Positions 39,775 to 48,338 of a DNA stretch of 64,000 nucleotides are shown one piece after another; within the stretch, counting starts at the first letter, position 1, and each line of letters starts with the position of its first letter. Source of the DNA: Alteromonadaceae bacterium BrNp21-10 (GTDB lineage: Bacteria; Pseudomonadota; Gammaproteobacteria; Enterobacterales; Alteromonadaceae); assembly GCA_030418115.1 (NCBI GenBank), contig JAUHQD010000006.1, forward strand, positions 124,001 through 188,000, written 5' to 3'. A model generated the notes under the pieces. The model was not told the DNA's origin and ran no database searches. It saw nothing but the letters and a program-made list of their open reading frames with translations. Both the position numbers and the translations under genes were made by a program.

Positions 39775-40533
39775 ATGAGCTCCCAAGAATTATTAAAGCC
39801 AATTAATCAATTTCTGTATTGTGAAACCCCACAAAGCTGGATTGATGAAGCTATTAAACCTGAGAACCTCGCGGTGTTATTAATTGATCACGCCAACTGT
39901 GAACTCAAAGCCGCGCAAACGGCGATGTGGCTGTTACGTAAATATGCGGTGGATAAAGACAGTGCTGATACTTTACTGGCGTGGCTAAAGCCCTATGAAG
40001 ACTTTGTTTATCGCAAAGTCGGTGAGGGCGATTTTAGCAGCGCCCAACAAGGGTTAACTAAAAAGTTGATGGCGAAAAGTAACTTTAGCCATAGTGATGA
40101 ACTCATCGATAAAATGGTGATGCTGATCAAAGAAGAGCTACATCATTTTCAGCAAGTGTGCGACATCATGCGCGCTCGTGGTATTGACTATGGCAACCTT
40201 ACGGCATCTCGATATGCCAAAGGTTTAATGCAACAAGTACGCACTCATGAGCCCGCCACTTTAGTGGATAAATTGATTTGTGGTGCTTACATTGAGGCGC
40301 GCTCTTGCGAACGTTTTGCCAAACTCGCCCCTTATTTGGATGATGAGCTCAACAAATTCTATGTGTCGCTACTGCGTTCGGAAGCGCGACATTTCCAGGA
40401 TTATTTATCCCTAGCCGAAACTATTGCCACGGACGATATTAGCGAACGGGTAAAAGTGATTGGGGAAGTCGAAGCCCTGCTTATTCAATCTACCGACCAT
40501 GAATTGCGTTTTCACAGTGGTGTGCCTGTTTAA
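39775..40533 (+). CDS. miaE: tRNA-(ms2io6A37) hydroxylase
   Basis: MiaE hydroxylates the ms2i6A37 base of tRNA with oxygen, using a carboxylate-bridged di-iron site. The 252-residue protein has the Glu/His pairs EELHHF near residue 122, EARSCERF near residue 182 and EARHFQDYL near residue 211, expected of ferritin-like hydroxylases. The length is normal. It needs oxygen and is outside the FNR-type cluster, which fits it being a core gene. It is monocistronic. Confidence 0.94.
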   Translation: MSSQELLKPINQFLYCETPQSWIDEAIKPENLAVLLIDHANCELKAAQTAMWLLRKYAVDKDSADTLLAWLKPYEDFVYRKVGEGDFSSAQQGLTKKLMAKSNFSHSDELIDKMVMLIKEELHHFQQVCDIMRARGIDYGNLTASRYAKGLMQQVRTHEPATLVDKLICGAYIEARSCERFAKLAPYLDDELNKFYVSLLRSEARHFQDYLSLAETIATDDISERVKVIGEVEALLIQSTDHELRFHSGVPV

Positions 40534-40708
40534 ATAGCTGAGGGATTAGTCAGCATAACGACAATTTAACCTGTTGTGTTAGCATTACCTGAGACGATTG
40601 CTATTTGTGAATTCCTCAGGAATTAGGTGCTTAAAAGCTAGAACTAACTTAACTAAACACATAGACTACTGGCCAATGGATAGTAAGTTGATACATAGAT
40701 AGGGACAT

Positions 40709-43700
40709 ATGAAAATTTCACCCACGCTAAAAATTGCTCGTAATTCATTACTTTTCACGGCAGTCGCCAGCACTATTATGGCTTGCGGTGGCGGCTCTTC
40801 GCCTTCAACAACCACACCTCCTCTTGTGCAACCTATAGTAACAGAGGTACTTGGTATGGGTATTAAAGGAGCCTTAGCAAAAGCAGATGTCGCTGTGTAT
40901 CAGTTTGATGCTGCTGAGGATGGTCGCGGACAAGTTTTGGCGACAGGACAGACCAATGCCGAGGGAAAAATATCGGGGCTAACACTGAGTGGAGCCATTA
41001 GTGGTTATTACTTATTGGAGTTTACCCAATTAGACACAACTGTGGATTTGTCCACAGGTAATGCGCCTGTATTGGACAAATTAGTCACATTGGTTGAAGC
41101 ATCCAGACTAACAACAAAACAACAACTTTATGCCACACCACTGTCAACTATGGCAACACGTATGGCAATTAACTACATTCAGCAGTCCGTTACTATCAGC
41201 GATGCTATGCAAATGGCTGATCTTAATTTGCAGTCCATGCTGAACATAAATGCTGACGAAGATATCAACATTTGGCTCAGTGTACCGTTGTTTGATAAGA
41301 GCATCGTCACTGATCAACAAATGCGCAGTGCGTTAAAAATTCGTACTGCAAATGAAATAGTGATTTCTGTAGCCAGCGAAATTCTAACTCAGCAACAATC
41401 TATCGACTTTTCTGTCGGTCAAGTATTGGATGATATGGCAAATGATTTTTCTGATGAAAAGATTGATGCTAATTTTTCCGGTACAAATTTAGCAACTTAT
41501 GATTCCCAAGCCTTAGTTGCATTTGTTAATTCACCGCAATCACTCAATGTACCTGGAGCGGACAATCTGAAGGTATCAGATACGCTGACCTTGATGCTGA
41601 CGGAAAGTCAACAAACAAATAATACTGAATTTGAGTTTTCAGACGCTTTAGATGCAGTTGCCATTATTAATGAATTGGCTCTAATCACACTAACGGATTG
41701 GGACGACGATGGGCTAGCTAACGCACAAGATCAAGATGATGACAATGATGGTGTCATAGACATCCAAGATGATTTTCCTCTCGATTCTGAGGAAAGTTTG
41801 GATTCAGATAAGGATGGCACTGGCGACAACAGCGATATTTTTCCATTCAACGGCGATGAACAACAGGACACTGATAGAGATGGTATCGGAAATAATGCTG
41901 ATAAAGATGATGATGGTGACGGGGTTATTGATGAATTGGACATGTTCCCTCTGGACATTGCAGAAAGTGTAGATTCAGATGGTGATGGCATAGGTAATAA
42001 TGCTGATACTGATGACGACAATGATGGTTTCAGCGATAGTGTTGATATGTTTCCCTTTGATGCGAATGAGTACCTCGACACTGATGGCGACGGTATTGGA
42101 AATAATGCTGATAGAGATGATGATGGTGACGGGGTTGTTGACGAATCAGACATTTTCCCTCTGGACATTGCGGAAAGCATAGATACAGATGGCGATGGCA
42201 TAGGTAATAATGCTGATACTGATGATGATAATGATGGATTCACAGATGAAGAGGATGCTTTTCCTTTTAACCCAGCAGAGCTTCTTGACACCGATGGTGA
42301 TGGTATAGGGAACAATGCAGACCCAGATGACGATAATGACGGTGTACTCGATGAGTCTGACGCGTTTCCACTTGATGCCACAGAATTCGAAGATTCGGAT
42401 TTAGATGGTTTAGGTAATAATGCCGATCCTGATGATGATAATGACGGTTATGCTGATGATGAGGATGCTTTTCCATTGGATTCAACAGAGTATATTGACA
42501 CCGATGGTGATGGGATAGGGAACATCGCGGATCCGGATGACGATAATGATAATGTACTTGATGAGTCCGACGCGTTTCCACTCGAAGCCTCTGAATACAG
42601 GGATTTTGACGGTGATAGTTTAGGTGATAACACCGATACGGACGATGACAATGATGGGATAGAGGATGATTCTGATCTTATTCTTGTATCTGCAATTAAG
42701 GATAATTACAGCATTGGCGAGCCGATTAAACTACGAATTTTATTTGTCGATAAAACAGGCAAAGAATTGAATGATCAGGAGCTCAACTACGCTAAATTTT
42801 ATACCTTTGATATAGAACGTACGGGCAGGTACCTCACAAGATACACACAAAATGGCATCGAAGATGCCACATACGATGCCACAACGGGTGAATGGATTGT
42901 CAGTTTCTCTGCTCCAGATTATTCAGGAAATTTTTATACTGAAATTTCAGCCAAATGCAAAAATGCTGTAAGTGACTGTGCCGAAGACAGTCTTTTTATT
43001 GACAGGTTTTTATATAGTGTTAGCTGTCCTGTGAGTAACTGTCCGTATATTCCCGATGTTCCGCAACATACCTTTGTAACAAACTACCAAGATTCTACCG
43101 ACACCCCTAGTGTAGTGAGACGTAGTAACAATGACATCGTAGTCTCTTATCGCAGATTTGGCTCTGACGTAGTGTATGAAACAAGTGTTTCCAAAAATAA
43201 TGGTAAGACATGGGAGGTATTGAAAAAGATCCCCCAATCTCCAACAAGCACTATTATGGAAACAGATATAAATGCTTTAGCTATTGGCGGATGGTGTACC
43301 TCTATATCAATAAGTGGCTTTTGCCTGTATTTATCGGAAAACGATGACACTACTACATACTGGACGACCAAGCGCTTAACGAATAACACCAATTTTTTTA
43401 ATTGCTGGACTACAGTTTGTGAAACGTCGAATATTTATGGCGAAAAGTTATTTCAGACAAGTGAAGGCTTGTATATTTTTACATTCACCTATAGAGAAAA
43501 TTTAGTAAATGAATGGCCTGAAATTTACCTTACAACCAGTTGGAATTTACAAACATGGTCCAATGCCATTCAAATTACCGATAATGACAATTTTGATTCC
43601 AGTGTCGATATATTAGAAAGTCAGTCTGGTCAGCTCTACATGTCTTATTTGTCTTATGCTGAAAATGCGATTGTCGTTTTGAAATCATCAGATGCAACTA

Positions 43701-43984
43701 ACTGGACGAGAGTCGGCAGTGTGGGTGGTTCTTTTTCTTCTAGTACGTCGACTTCATTGGTGGAAAATAGCGCTGGGGTTTGGTTGTTTTATCCGGATAG
43801 TTCAACTTTTAAAGGGTTACAAGTTACAGAAACAGAGTTAACTTCCCCTAAAATAGCCTATGACAACGGATACTTATTTGAGCCAGATGTAATAATGATA
43901 ACGGATGACATCTTCGGTATTTTCTATATGAAAGATATTGATGGTGAGCGGGACATTTCTTTCGATACTTTCAGGTTTGAATAA
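40709..43984 (+). CDS. TSP3-repeat lipoprotein with sialidase-like C-terminus
   Basis: This 1091-residue protein is exported with a lipobox (STIMACGGG; Cys26). Residues about 40-325 form an unassigned domain with a beta-sandwich-like start. Residues 330-657 contain nine or so thrombospondin type 3 repeats of 35 residues, with DTDGDGIGNNADxDDDNDG units that bind calcium. The last 330 residues have repeated strands and motifs such as SKNNGKTWEVL and SSDATNWTRVG, typical of Asp-box/BNR sialidase-like propellers. It probably sits on the cell surface and binds polymers, but no catalytic residues are identified. Confidence 0.8.
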   Translation: MKISPTLKIARNSLLFTAVASTIMACGGGSSPSTTTPPLVQPIVTEVLGMGIKGALAKADVAVYQFDAAEDGRGQVLATGQTNAEGKISGLTLSGAISGYYLLEFTQLDTTVDLSTGNAPVLDKLVTLVEASRLTTKQQLYATPLSTMATRMAINYIQQSVTISDAMQMADLNLQSMLNINADEDINIWLSVPLFDKSIVTDQQMRSALKIRTANEIVISVASEILTQQQSIDFSVGQVLDDMANDFSDEKIDANFSGTNLATYDSQALVAFVNSPQSLNVPGADNLKVSDTLTLMLTESQQTNNTEFEFSDALDAVAIINELALITLTDWDDDGLANAQDQDDDNDGVIDIQDDFPLDSEESLDSDKDGTGDNSDIFPFNGDEQQDTDRDGIGNNADKDDDGDGVIDELDMFPLDIAESVDSDGDGIGNNADTDDDNDGFSDSVDMFPFDANEYLDTDGDGIGNNADRDDDGDGVVDESDIFPLDIAESIDTDGDGIGNNADTDDDNDGFTDEEDAFPFNPAELLDTDGDGIGNNADPDDDNDGVLDESDAFPLDATEFEDSDLDGLGNNADPDDDNDGYADDEDAFPLDSTEYIDTDGDGIGNIADPDDDNDNVLDESDAFPLEASEYRDFDGDSLGDNTDTDDDNDGIEDDSDLILVSAIKDNYSIGEPIKLRILFVDKTGKELNDQELNYAKFYTFDIERTGRYLTRYTQNGIEDATYDATTGEWIVSFSAPDYSGNFYTEISAKCKNAVSDCAEDSLFIDRFLYSVSCPVSNCPYIPDVPQHTFVTNYQDSTDTPSVVRRSNNDIVVSYRRFGSDVVYETSVSKNNGKTWEVLKKIPQSPTSTIMETDINALAIGGWCTSISISGFCLYLSENDDTTTYWTTKRLTNNTNFFNCWTTVCETSNIYGEKLFQTSEGLYIFTFTYRENLVNEWPEIYLTTSWNLQTWSNAIQITDNDNFDSSVDILESQSGQLYMSYLSYAENAIVVLKSSDATNWTRVGSVGGSFSSSTSTSLVENSAGVWLFYPDSSTFKGLQVTETELTSPKIAYDNGYLFEPDVIMITDDIFGIFYMKDIDGERDISFDTFRFE
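41696..42680 (+). repeat. 105-bp tandem repeats within the TSP3 gene
   Basis: The TSP3 units are 35 codons (105 bp) each. Two two-unit blocks starting at 41911 and 42121 are closely similar with a 210-bp offset. This points to duplication of a pair of units. Confidence 0.85.
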
Positions 43985-44030
43985 ATGTGAATGTGTGCCA
44001 GCCGGAATATTTAGCCCAAATTTTGTTTGA

Positions 44031-44465
44031 TTATGGGCTTGATAGGGCTCTAGCTATTTCATCCTCATACTGCTTTTTGTCAAATACCAGTGGCGGCAAA
44101 CCCGAATAGTCCCAATACAGTCCTTCAGCGGCTTTGCTTTTGTCATCTCGGTAAGGATTGCACCACTGGTGCCAGATGACATATTCTTGTTCAGTATCGG
44201 CTTGAATGAAAATTTCCACGCCAATAAACCAGCATGAGGGCTCACTGCAAGTACAGATAAAAGGAATCGCGCCAGTGGAATCGATGTTCAAATTGTTGAC
44301 GTTTAAACCGGGTAAGTAACTTCCAGCGATATTGCCAGCAAACGCAGACTCGTAGTCTGTCAGTGTGACTAAATAGGGCTGACCATCAACCATTAGTTCG
44401 AATAAGCCTTGGTGATGCTCATTGTTGAAGGGCCTTAAGCCAAAATGTTGGATGCTGTCCGACAT
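44031..44465 (-). CDS. Unknown protein
   Basis: I do not recognise this 144-residue protein. It has no signal peptide or membrane helix. It has a cluster FICTCSEPSCWF with two close Cys, and several Trp and Tyr residues (HQWCNPYRDD, YWDYSGLPPL). This could be a zinc or structural site. It is the last of three or four minus-strand genes between the TSP3 gene and YdeI. Confidence 0.65.
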   Translation of the reverse strand: MSDSIQHFGLRPFNNEHHQGLFELMVDGQPYLVTLTDYESAFAGNIAGSYLPGLNVNNLNIDSTGAIPFICTCSEPSCWFIGVEIFIQADTEQEYVIWHQWCNPYRDDKSKAAEGLYWDYSGLPPLVFDKKQYEDEIARALSSP

Positions 44466-44554
44466 GGAACGTATCTCTCAAGTTTTTAGTCAAAGTCAGC
44501 TGGAACACACCGCCGACCTATTTTTAACGCACCGATCAGCAGCCTATTCAGACG

Positions 44555-45019
44555 CTAATAATATCGAGGTAATAGAATAAAAGCGGTACTGAAGATAAAG
44601 CCAAACAGCGCCTCGGTAACTGAAATGGATTTTTTTTCAAGAACGTTAAAATAGGCTACCCACAAAGCGACTAAAGAAATAGGCAAGAATATGTACATGG
44701 CATAAAGCGGCAAAGGTGAGGTGGCAAGGCCTAATATATGGAACAATATTTCTTCTGAAGTAGCATGCCCAAATACTGCTAAATAGACATTCACTTTTGA
44801 AAATTTCGCACTAATAAAAATGCCGCTGATCAATAAAGTGCTGGCAATATACAAAGGGATAAACTGCAAATAATAACTTGCTGAAAACCAAACTGTGGGA
44901 TTGAGTTCAAACTGAACGGATGCCAAGAACATTAACGAGAAAATACCACCAATAACAGTAAGTACGATGCCACTGAAGCTAATGAACTGTTGTCTAGTCA
45001 TTATTATCTTGGAAGACAT
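44555..45019 (-). CDS. Unknown four-helix membrane protein
   Basis: This 154-residue protein has about four hydrophobic segments (about 12-32, 46-68, 92-115 and 133-150). No family is recognised. It has no clear partner gene. Confidence 0.6.
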   Translation of the reverse strand: MSSKIIMTRQQFISFSGIVLTVIGGIFSLMFLASVQFELNPTVWFSASYYLQFIPLYIASTLLISGIFISAKFSKVNVYLAVFGHATSEEILFHILGLATSPLPLYAMYIFLPISLVALWVAYFNVLEKKSISVTEALFGFIFSTAFILLPRYY

Positions 45020-45158
45020 GGCTAATGGTCTCCTTTCGCATTAGGGTATTTTTAATCCCGCATGAATAAAGTTAGATAGATAATTGTTTGGCATACCATG
45101 TTCGGTGCAGTGGCGTTGAAAATCAAGGGTGATTTCTTCGTAGCTTGCTAACATTAAT

Positions 45159-45710
45159 TTAGTCGGCAGTTTTGGGTGCGCCAAAAGCCTTACTGTAAAA
45201 ACCAGATGGATCGAAACAGCAAACTCTGCGTTTTCCAGAGCTAAGCATGTCACAAGCATCGTGGATACGTTTGATTCGGGTTTTGGTCTGTTTGGCGGTG
45301 GTGACCCAATGGATCCAATCTACTCTAGCTAAGATGGTGGTATCTTCCCAAACTTTTAGTGCTTCTGGATGAGCCATTAACGCTTCATATAAATCCGCAG
45401 GTACTTCAGGTTCAGGCTCCTGCGGTAAAGGTGTGATTTCAAACCTAACAATGTCACCAATTCCAACGTTTGCTGTTTTGAGTAGCTCTTCATTGATTAC
45501 AAACCAATGACTCAACTGACCATCGGGTTCAAGTTTGGCTTGGAAGTTATGGCCATCAATACTGGCAGCCACAGTCATTCTTCCCCGTCTTGCAAGTGTT
45601 TCGCTAATGTCCTTAGGTAAAACAACAAAAGCCCATAGCGATTCGTCACTTGGCTTTGCTGGCCGAAGTAATGGAGCAGTGAATTCCGATGTTTTATGGT
45701 TTGGAGTCAT
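45159..45710 (-). CDS. YdeI/OmpD-associated family protein with DUF1905 domain
   Basis: This 183-residue protein has an N-terminal DUF1905 domain (about 15-95, beta-barrel type: GRMTVAASIDGHNFQAKLEPDG) and a C-terminal YdeI-like helical domain (DLYEALMAHPEALKVWE ... RIKRIHDACDMLSSGKRRVCCFD). Proteins of this kind are implicated in stress tolerance, but the biochemical role is unknown. It appears monocistronic. Confidence 0.82.
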   Translation of the reverse strand: MTPNHKTSEFTAPLLRPAKPSDESLWAFVVLPKDISETLARRGRMTVAASIDGHNFQAKLEPDGQLSHWFVINEELLKTANVGIGDIVRFEITPLPQEPEPEVPADLYEALMAHPEALKVWEDTTILARVDWIHWVTTAKQTKTRIKRIHDACDMLSSGKRRVCCFDPSGFYSKAFGAPKTAD

Positions 45711-45824
45711 GTTGAGTCAGTTCAATATTTGAGGGTTAAAATGAGTCATTTCAGTATTTATCAAACAAAATATCTTCGTATATAACAGCCCTAACTTTAT
45801 CCTGTTTGATTGTAAATTTATACT

Positions 45825-45843
45825 TAACCTCAGCTCGGGATAA
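45825..45843 (+). repeat. Dispersed near-palindromic motif, copy 3
   Basis: TAACCTCAGCTCGGGATAA is identical over 19 bases to the copy at 25811. It lies between the YdeI-like and M13 genes, both on the minus strand. Confidence 0.65.
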
Positions 45844-45906
45844 GAATTGTCGAAAATGTAGATATACCATTTATATTATATTTCAATGGATTACTTAGGC
45901 TAGTTA

Positions 45907-45935
45907 CAAAAAAGGAGCCTTTGTCGGCTCCTTGT
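45907..45935 (-). terminator. Intrinsic terminator after the M13 peptidase gene
   Basis: Read on the minus strand, AAGGAGCC / GGCTCCTT form the stem with a six-base loop, followed by TTTT. It is placed just after the stop of the peptidase gene. Confidence 0.88.
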
Positions 45936-45951
45936 TGAATTGGTAAAGCGA

Positions 45952-48018
45952 TTACCAGATTTTGACGCGATCTTCTGGGGCTAAATACAATTTATCACCT
46001 TGTTTAACGTCAAATGCCTTATAAAACTCAGGCACGTTTCTCACTGAGCCATTTGCCCTAAATGGGCTTGGCGAATGAGGGTTGGTCTCGATTAGATTTC
46101 GCAAAGACTCATCACGATATTTGTTAGCCCATATTTGCGAAAAGCCAAGGAATACACGTTGCTCACCGCTAAATCCGTCAATCACTGGTGCTTCTTTTCC
46201 TTGCAGGGAAAGGCGATACGCTTTGAGTGCAATGCTGATACCGCCTAAATCTCCAATGTTTTCTCCAAGGGTGAATTCACCGTTTACATTCAAGCCTTCT
46301 AATGCTTCAAAATCGTTGTATTGAGCAATCAACTTGGATGTGCGAGTTTCAAACTCAGATTTATCAATATCAGTCCACCAGTTTCTAAGTACACCATCAC
46401 CGTCAAATGTACTGCCTGAATCATCAAAGCCATGGCCAATTTCATGACCAATAACGGCACCTATTCCACCATAGTTGACGGCATCTTCCGCTTGCATATT
46501 AAAGAAAGGGGGTTGCAGAATAGCTGCTGGGAACACTATTTCATTCATAGGGGGGCTATAGTAGGCATTAACCGTTTGCGGATTCATACCCCATTCGTGT
46601 TTCTGTACCGGGCCTTTTTGTTTTTCCAGCATTTGCTGATACTGCACTTCCTCGGAGCGCTGTAAATTGCCGAACAGATCATTTGGGTCAACTGTCAGTT
46701 GTGAATAATCACGCCATTGATCGGGGTAACCGATTTTGGGGGTAAATTTTGATAGTTTGTCTAGTGCTTGTTTTTTGGTATCAGCAGTCATCCAATCCAG
46801 CTCTTTAATACTGGTTTCATAAGCTTTGAGCAGATTATTGACCATCTCCAACATGCGATCTTTAGCTTCGGGGGGAAAATGTTTCTTTACGTACACTTTG
46901 CCGATTATTTCACCTACATTAGCGTTAACTAAATTTACTGCTCGGCGCCATTGTGGCAGCTGCTCTTCAACACCTCTTAACACAGTGCTATAAAATTCAA
47001 AATTGGCCTGATCCAGTTCGCTGTTTAACCTTCCTGCCGATGCATTGATCAATCCCCATTGTAAATACACCTTCCAGTCGTCCAAACTGGTGGTCTGAAT
47101 AATCCCATCCAAGGCGCGCATGTAGTCAAGTTGAGTAACCACCAATCCATCCAAATCGCTTAATTGTGCTTCTTTTAGAAAAACATCCCAGTTAAAGTTA
47201 GGCATCAATTCTGGCAGGTCTTTTTGCATAATTTTGTTGTAAAGGCCCACCATATCTCGGGTTTGCTCTTTTTTCATATGCTCGGAGGCGAGTGTTGTTT
47301 CCATTTTCATGATTAAATCGGCATTAGATTTGCCATTACCTAGACCCGCCAGATCAAACATTTTAGCGATGTGTTTAACGTAGGCGTCGCGGATCTTGAC
47401 ATTGGCGTCGTCTTCTTTGAAATAAAACTCACGTTCCGGTAATCCTAAACCTGCCTGAAAGGTATAAATCATATAGGTTTCGGGGTTTTTAAAATCGACA
47501 TATTGGCCAATAACAAAAGGCGTAGCCAAACCATATTTACTGGAGCGCGCAAAATACGCGGCAAGCTGATCATAATTATCAATATCGGCAATGCGCTGCA
47601 TCTCGCCTTGCAAGGGAGTTAATCCCAGAGCATCCCGTTGTTCCGTATTCATATACGAGCTATAAAGACCTCCGACTTTTTGTTCATCACTACCAATGGC
47701 GTAATCTCCTTCGGCAGATGAACGGATAATGTCCATGACATCATCTTGGGCTTCGTCACGGAGTATGGAAAAACTACCATAACTTGATTTATCAGCGGGA
47801 ATTTCGGTGTTGGCCAACCAAGTTCCATTTACATATTGAAAGAAGTCGTCGCCTGGCTTGACCGACAAGTCCATATTTTCTTTAATGATCCCAGACGATA
47901 AAGCGACAGGTGCTTGAGCAACAACCGCGGATGTCTCATTTGCATCGGTATTTTGTGGGGAAGGGCTGCAGGCACTTAGTGCTATAGCCGTAGCGAAAAC
48001 AGTTAATTGCAATTTCAT
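45952..48018 (-). CDS. M13 family zinc metallopeptidase (neprilysin/PepO type)
   Basis: This 688-residue exported peptidase cleaves small peptides in the periplasm or outside. The signal peptide has a lipobox (IALSACSPS), so it is probably a lipoprotein. The catalytic HEIGH is in VIGHEIGHGFDDSGSTFDGDG near residue 533, and the third zinc ligand Glu is in GENIGDLGG. The NAYY motif of the substrate cleft is in TVNAYYSPPMNEIVFPA. The length is typical of M13. It has its own terminator. Confidence 0.95.
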   Translation of the reverse strand: MKLQLTVFATAIALSACSPSPQNTDANETSAVVAQAPVALSSGIIKENMDLSVKPGDDFFQYVNGTWLANTEIPADKSSYGSFSILRDEAQDDVMDIIRSSAEGDYAIGSDEQKVGGLYSSYMNTEQRDALGLTPLQGEMQRIADIDNYDQLAAYFARSSKYGLATPFVIGQYVDFKNPETYMIYTFQAGLGLPEREFYFKEDDANVKIRDAYVKHIAKMFDLAGLGNGKSNADLIMKMETTLASEHMKKEQTRDMVGLYNKIMQKDLPELMPNFNWDVFLKEAQLSDLDGLVVTQLDYMRALDGIIQTTSLDDWKVYLQWGLINASAGRLNSELDQANFEFYSTVLRGVEEQLPQWRRAVNLVNANVGEIIGKVYVKKHFPPEAKDRMLEMVNNLLKAYETSIKELDWMTADTKKQALDKLSKFTPKIGYPDQWRDYSQLTVDPNDLFGNLQRSEEVQYQQMLEKQKGPVQKHEWGMNPQTVNAYYSPPMNEIVFPAAILQPPFFNMQAEDAVNYGGIGAVIGHEIGHGFDDSGSTFDGDGVLRNWWTDIDKSEFETRTSKLIAQYNDFEALEGLNVNGEFTLGENIGDLGGISIALKAYRLSLQGKEAPVIDGFSGEQRVFLGFSQIWANKYRDESLRNLIETNPHSPSPFRANGSVRNVPEFYKAFDVKQGDKLYLAPEDRVKIW

Positions 48019-48338
48019 GGTGTGTTCCTGTAATGATAATTTTTCTAAATTTGTTATACGCTAAAAGGCTGGGTTTAACTTGTCGCTAGGGCAAGAATGG
48101 TTCTGAAAAAGCGTAAAAAGATCAACACGCTCTACATTACAAAGATTTTTCTTACTTTTAAAACTTTATATGTAACAGAAAATATAAATGACCTGAATTC
48201 GGGATAAATAGTGATGGGAATGTTGCTATTCATGCTAACGATTGCCTGTCATCTCAGGGATAGGAACAGGGCGAGTATGGTCTCGGCCCCGTTTTTAAGT
48301 ACTTGAATATGTGCTGGTTAGATACTCCAGACTAGTGT
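48019..48338. other. Gap upstream of the M13 gene
   Basis: This 320-base region holds the repeat at 48190 and a weak GC stem near 48268-48295 on the plus strand. No clear promoter or gene was found. Confidence 0.5.
48190..48207 (+). repeat. Dispersed near-palindromic motif, copy 4
   Basis: GACCTGAATTCGGGATAA shares 14 of 18 bases with the copy at 25811. The core CCTGAATTCGGG is a 10-of-12 palindrome. Confidence 0.5.

Noticed and set aside
41731-42381. Ser/Pro-rich open frame antisense to the TSP3 repeats.
   Set aside because: It is a simple reflection of GAT/GAC-rich repeats on the other strand.
45041-45259. Small minus-strand open frame overlapping the YdeI-like gene end.
   Set aside because: No ribosome site, no known family, and half of it overlaps the real gene. 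A short remnant is possible, but I cannot support it.
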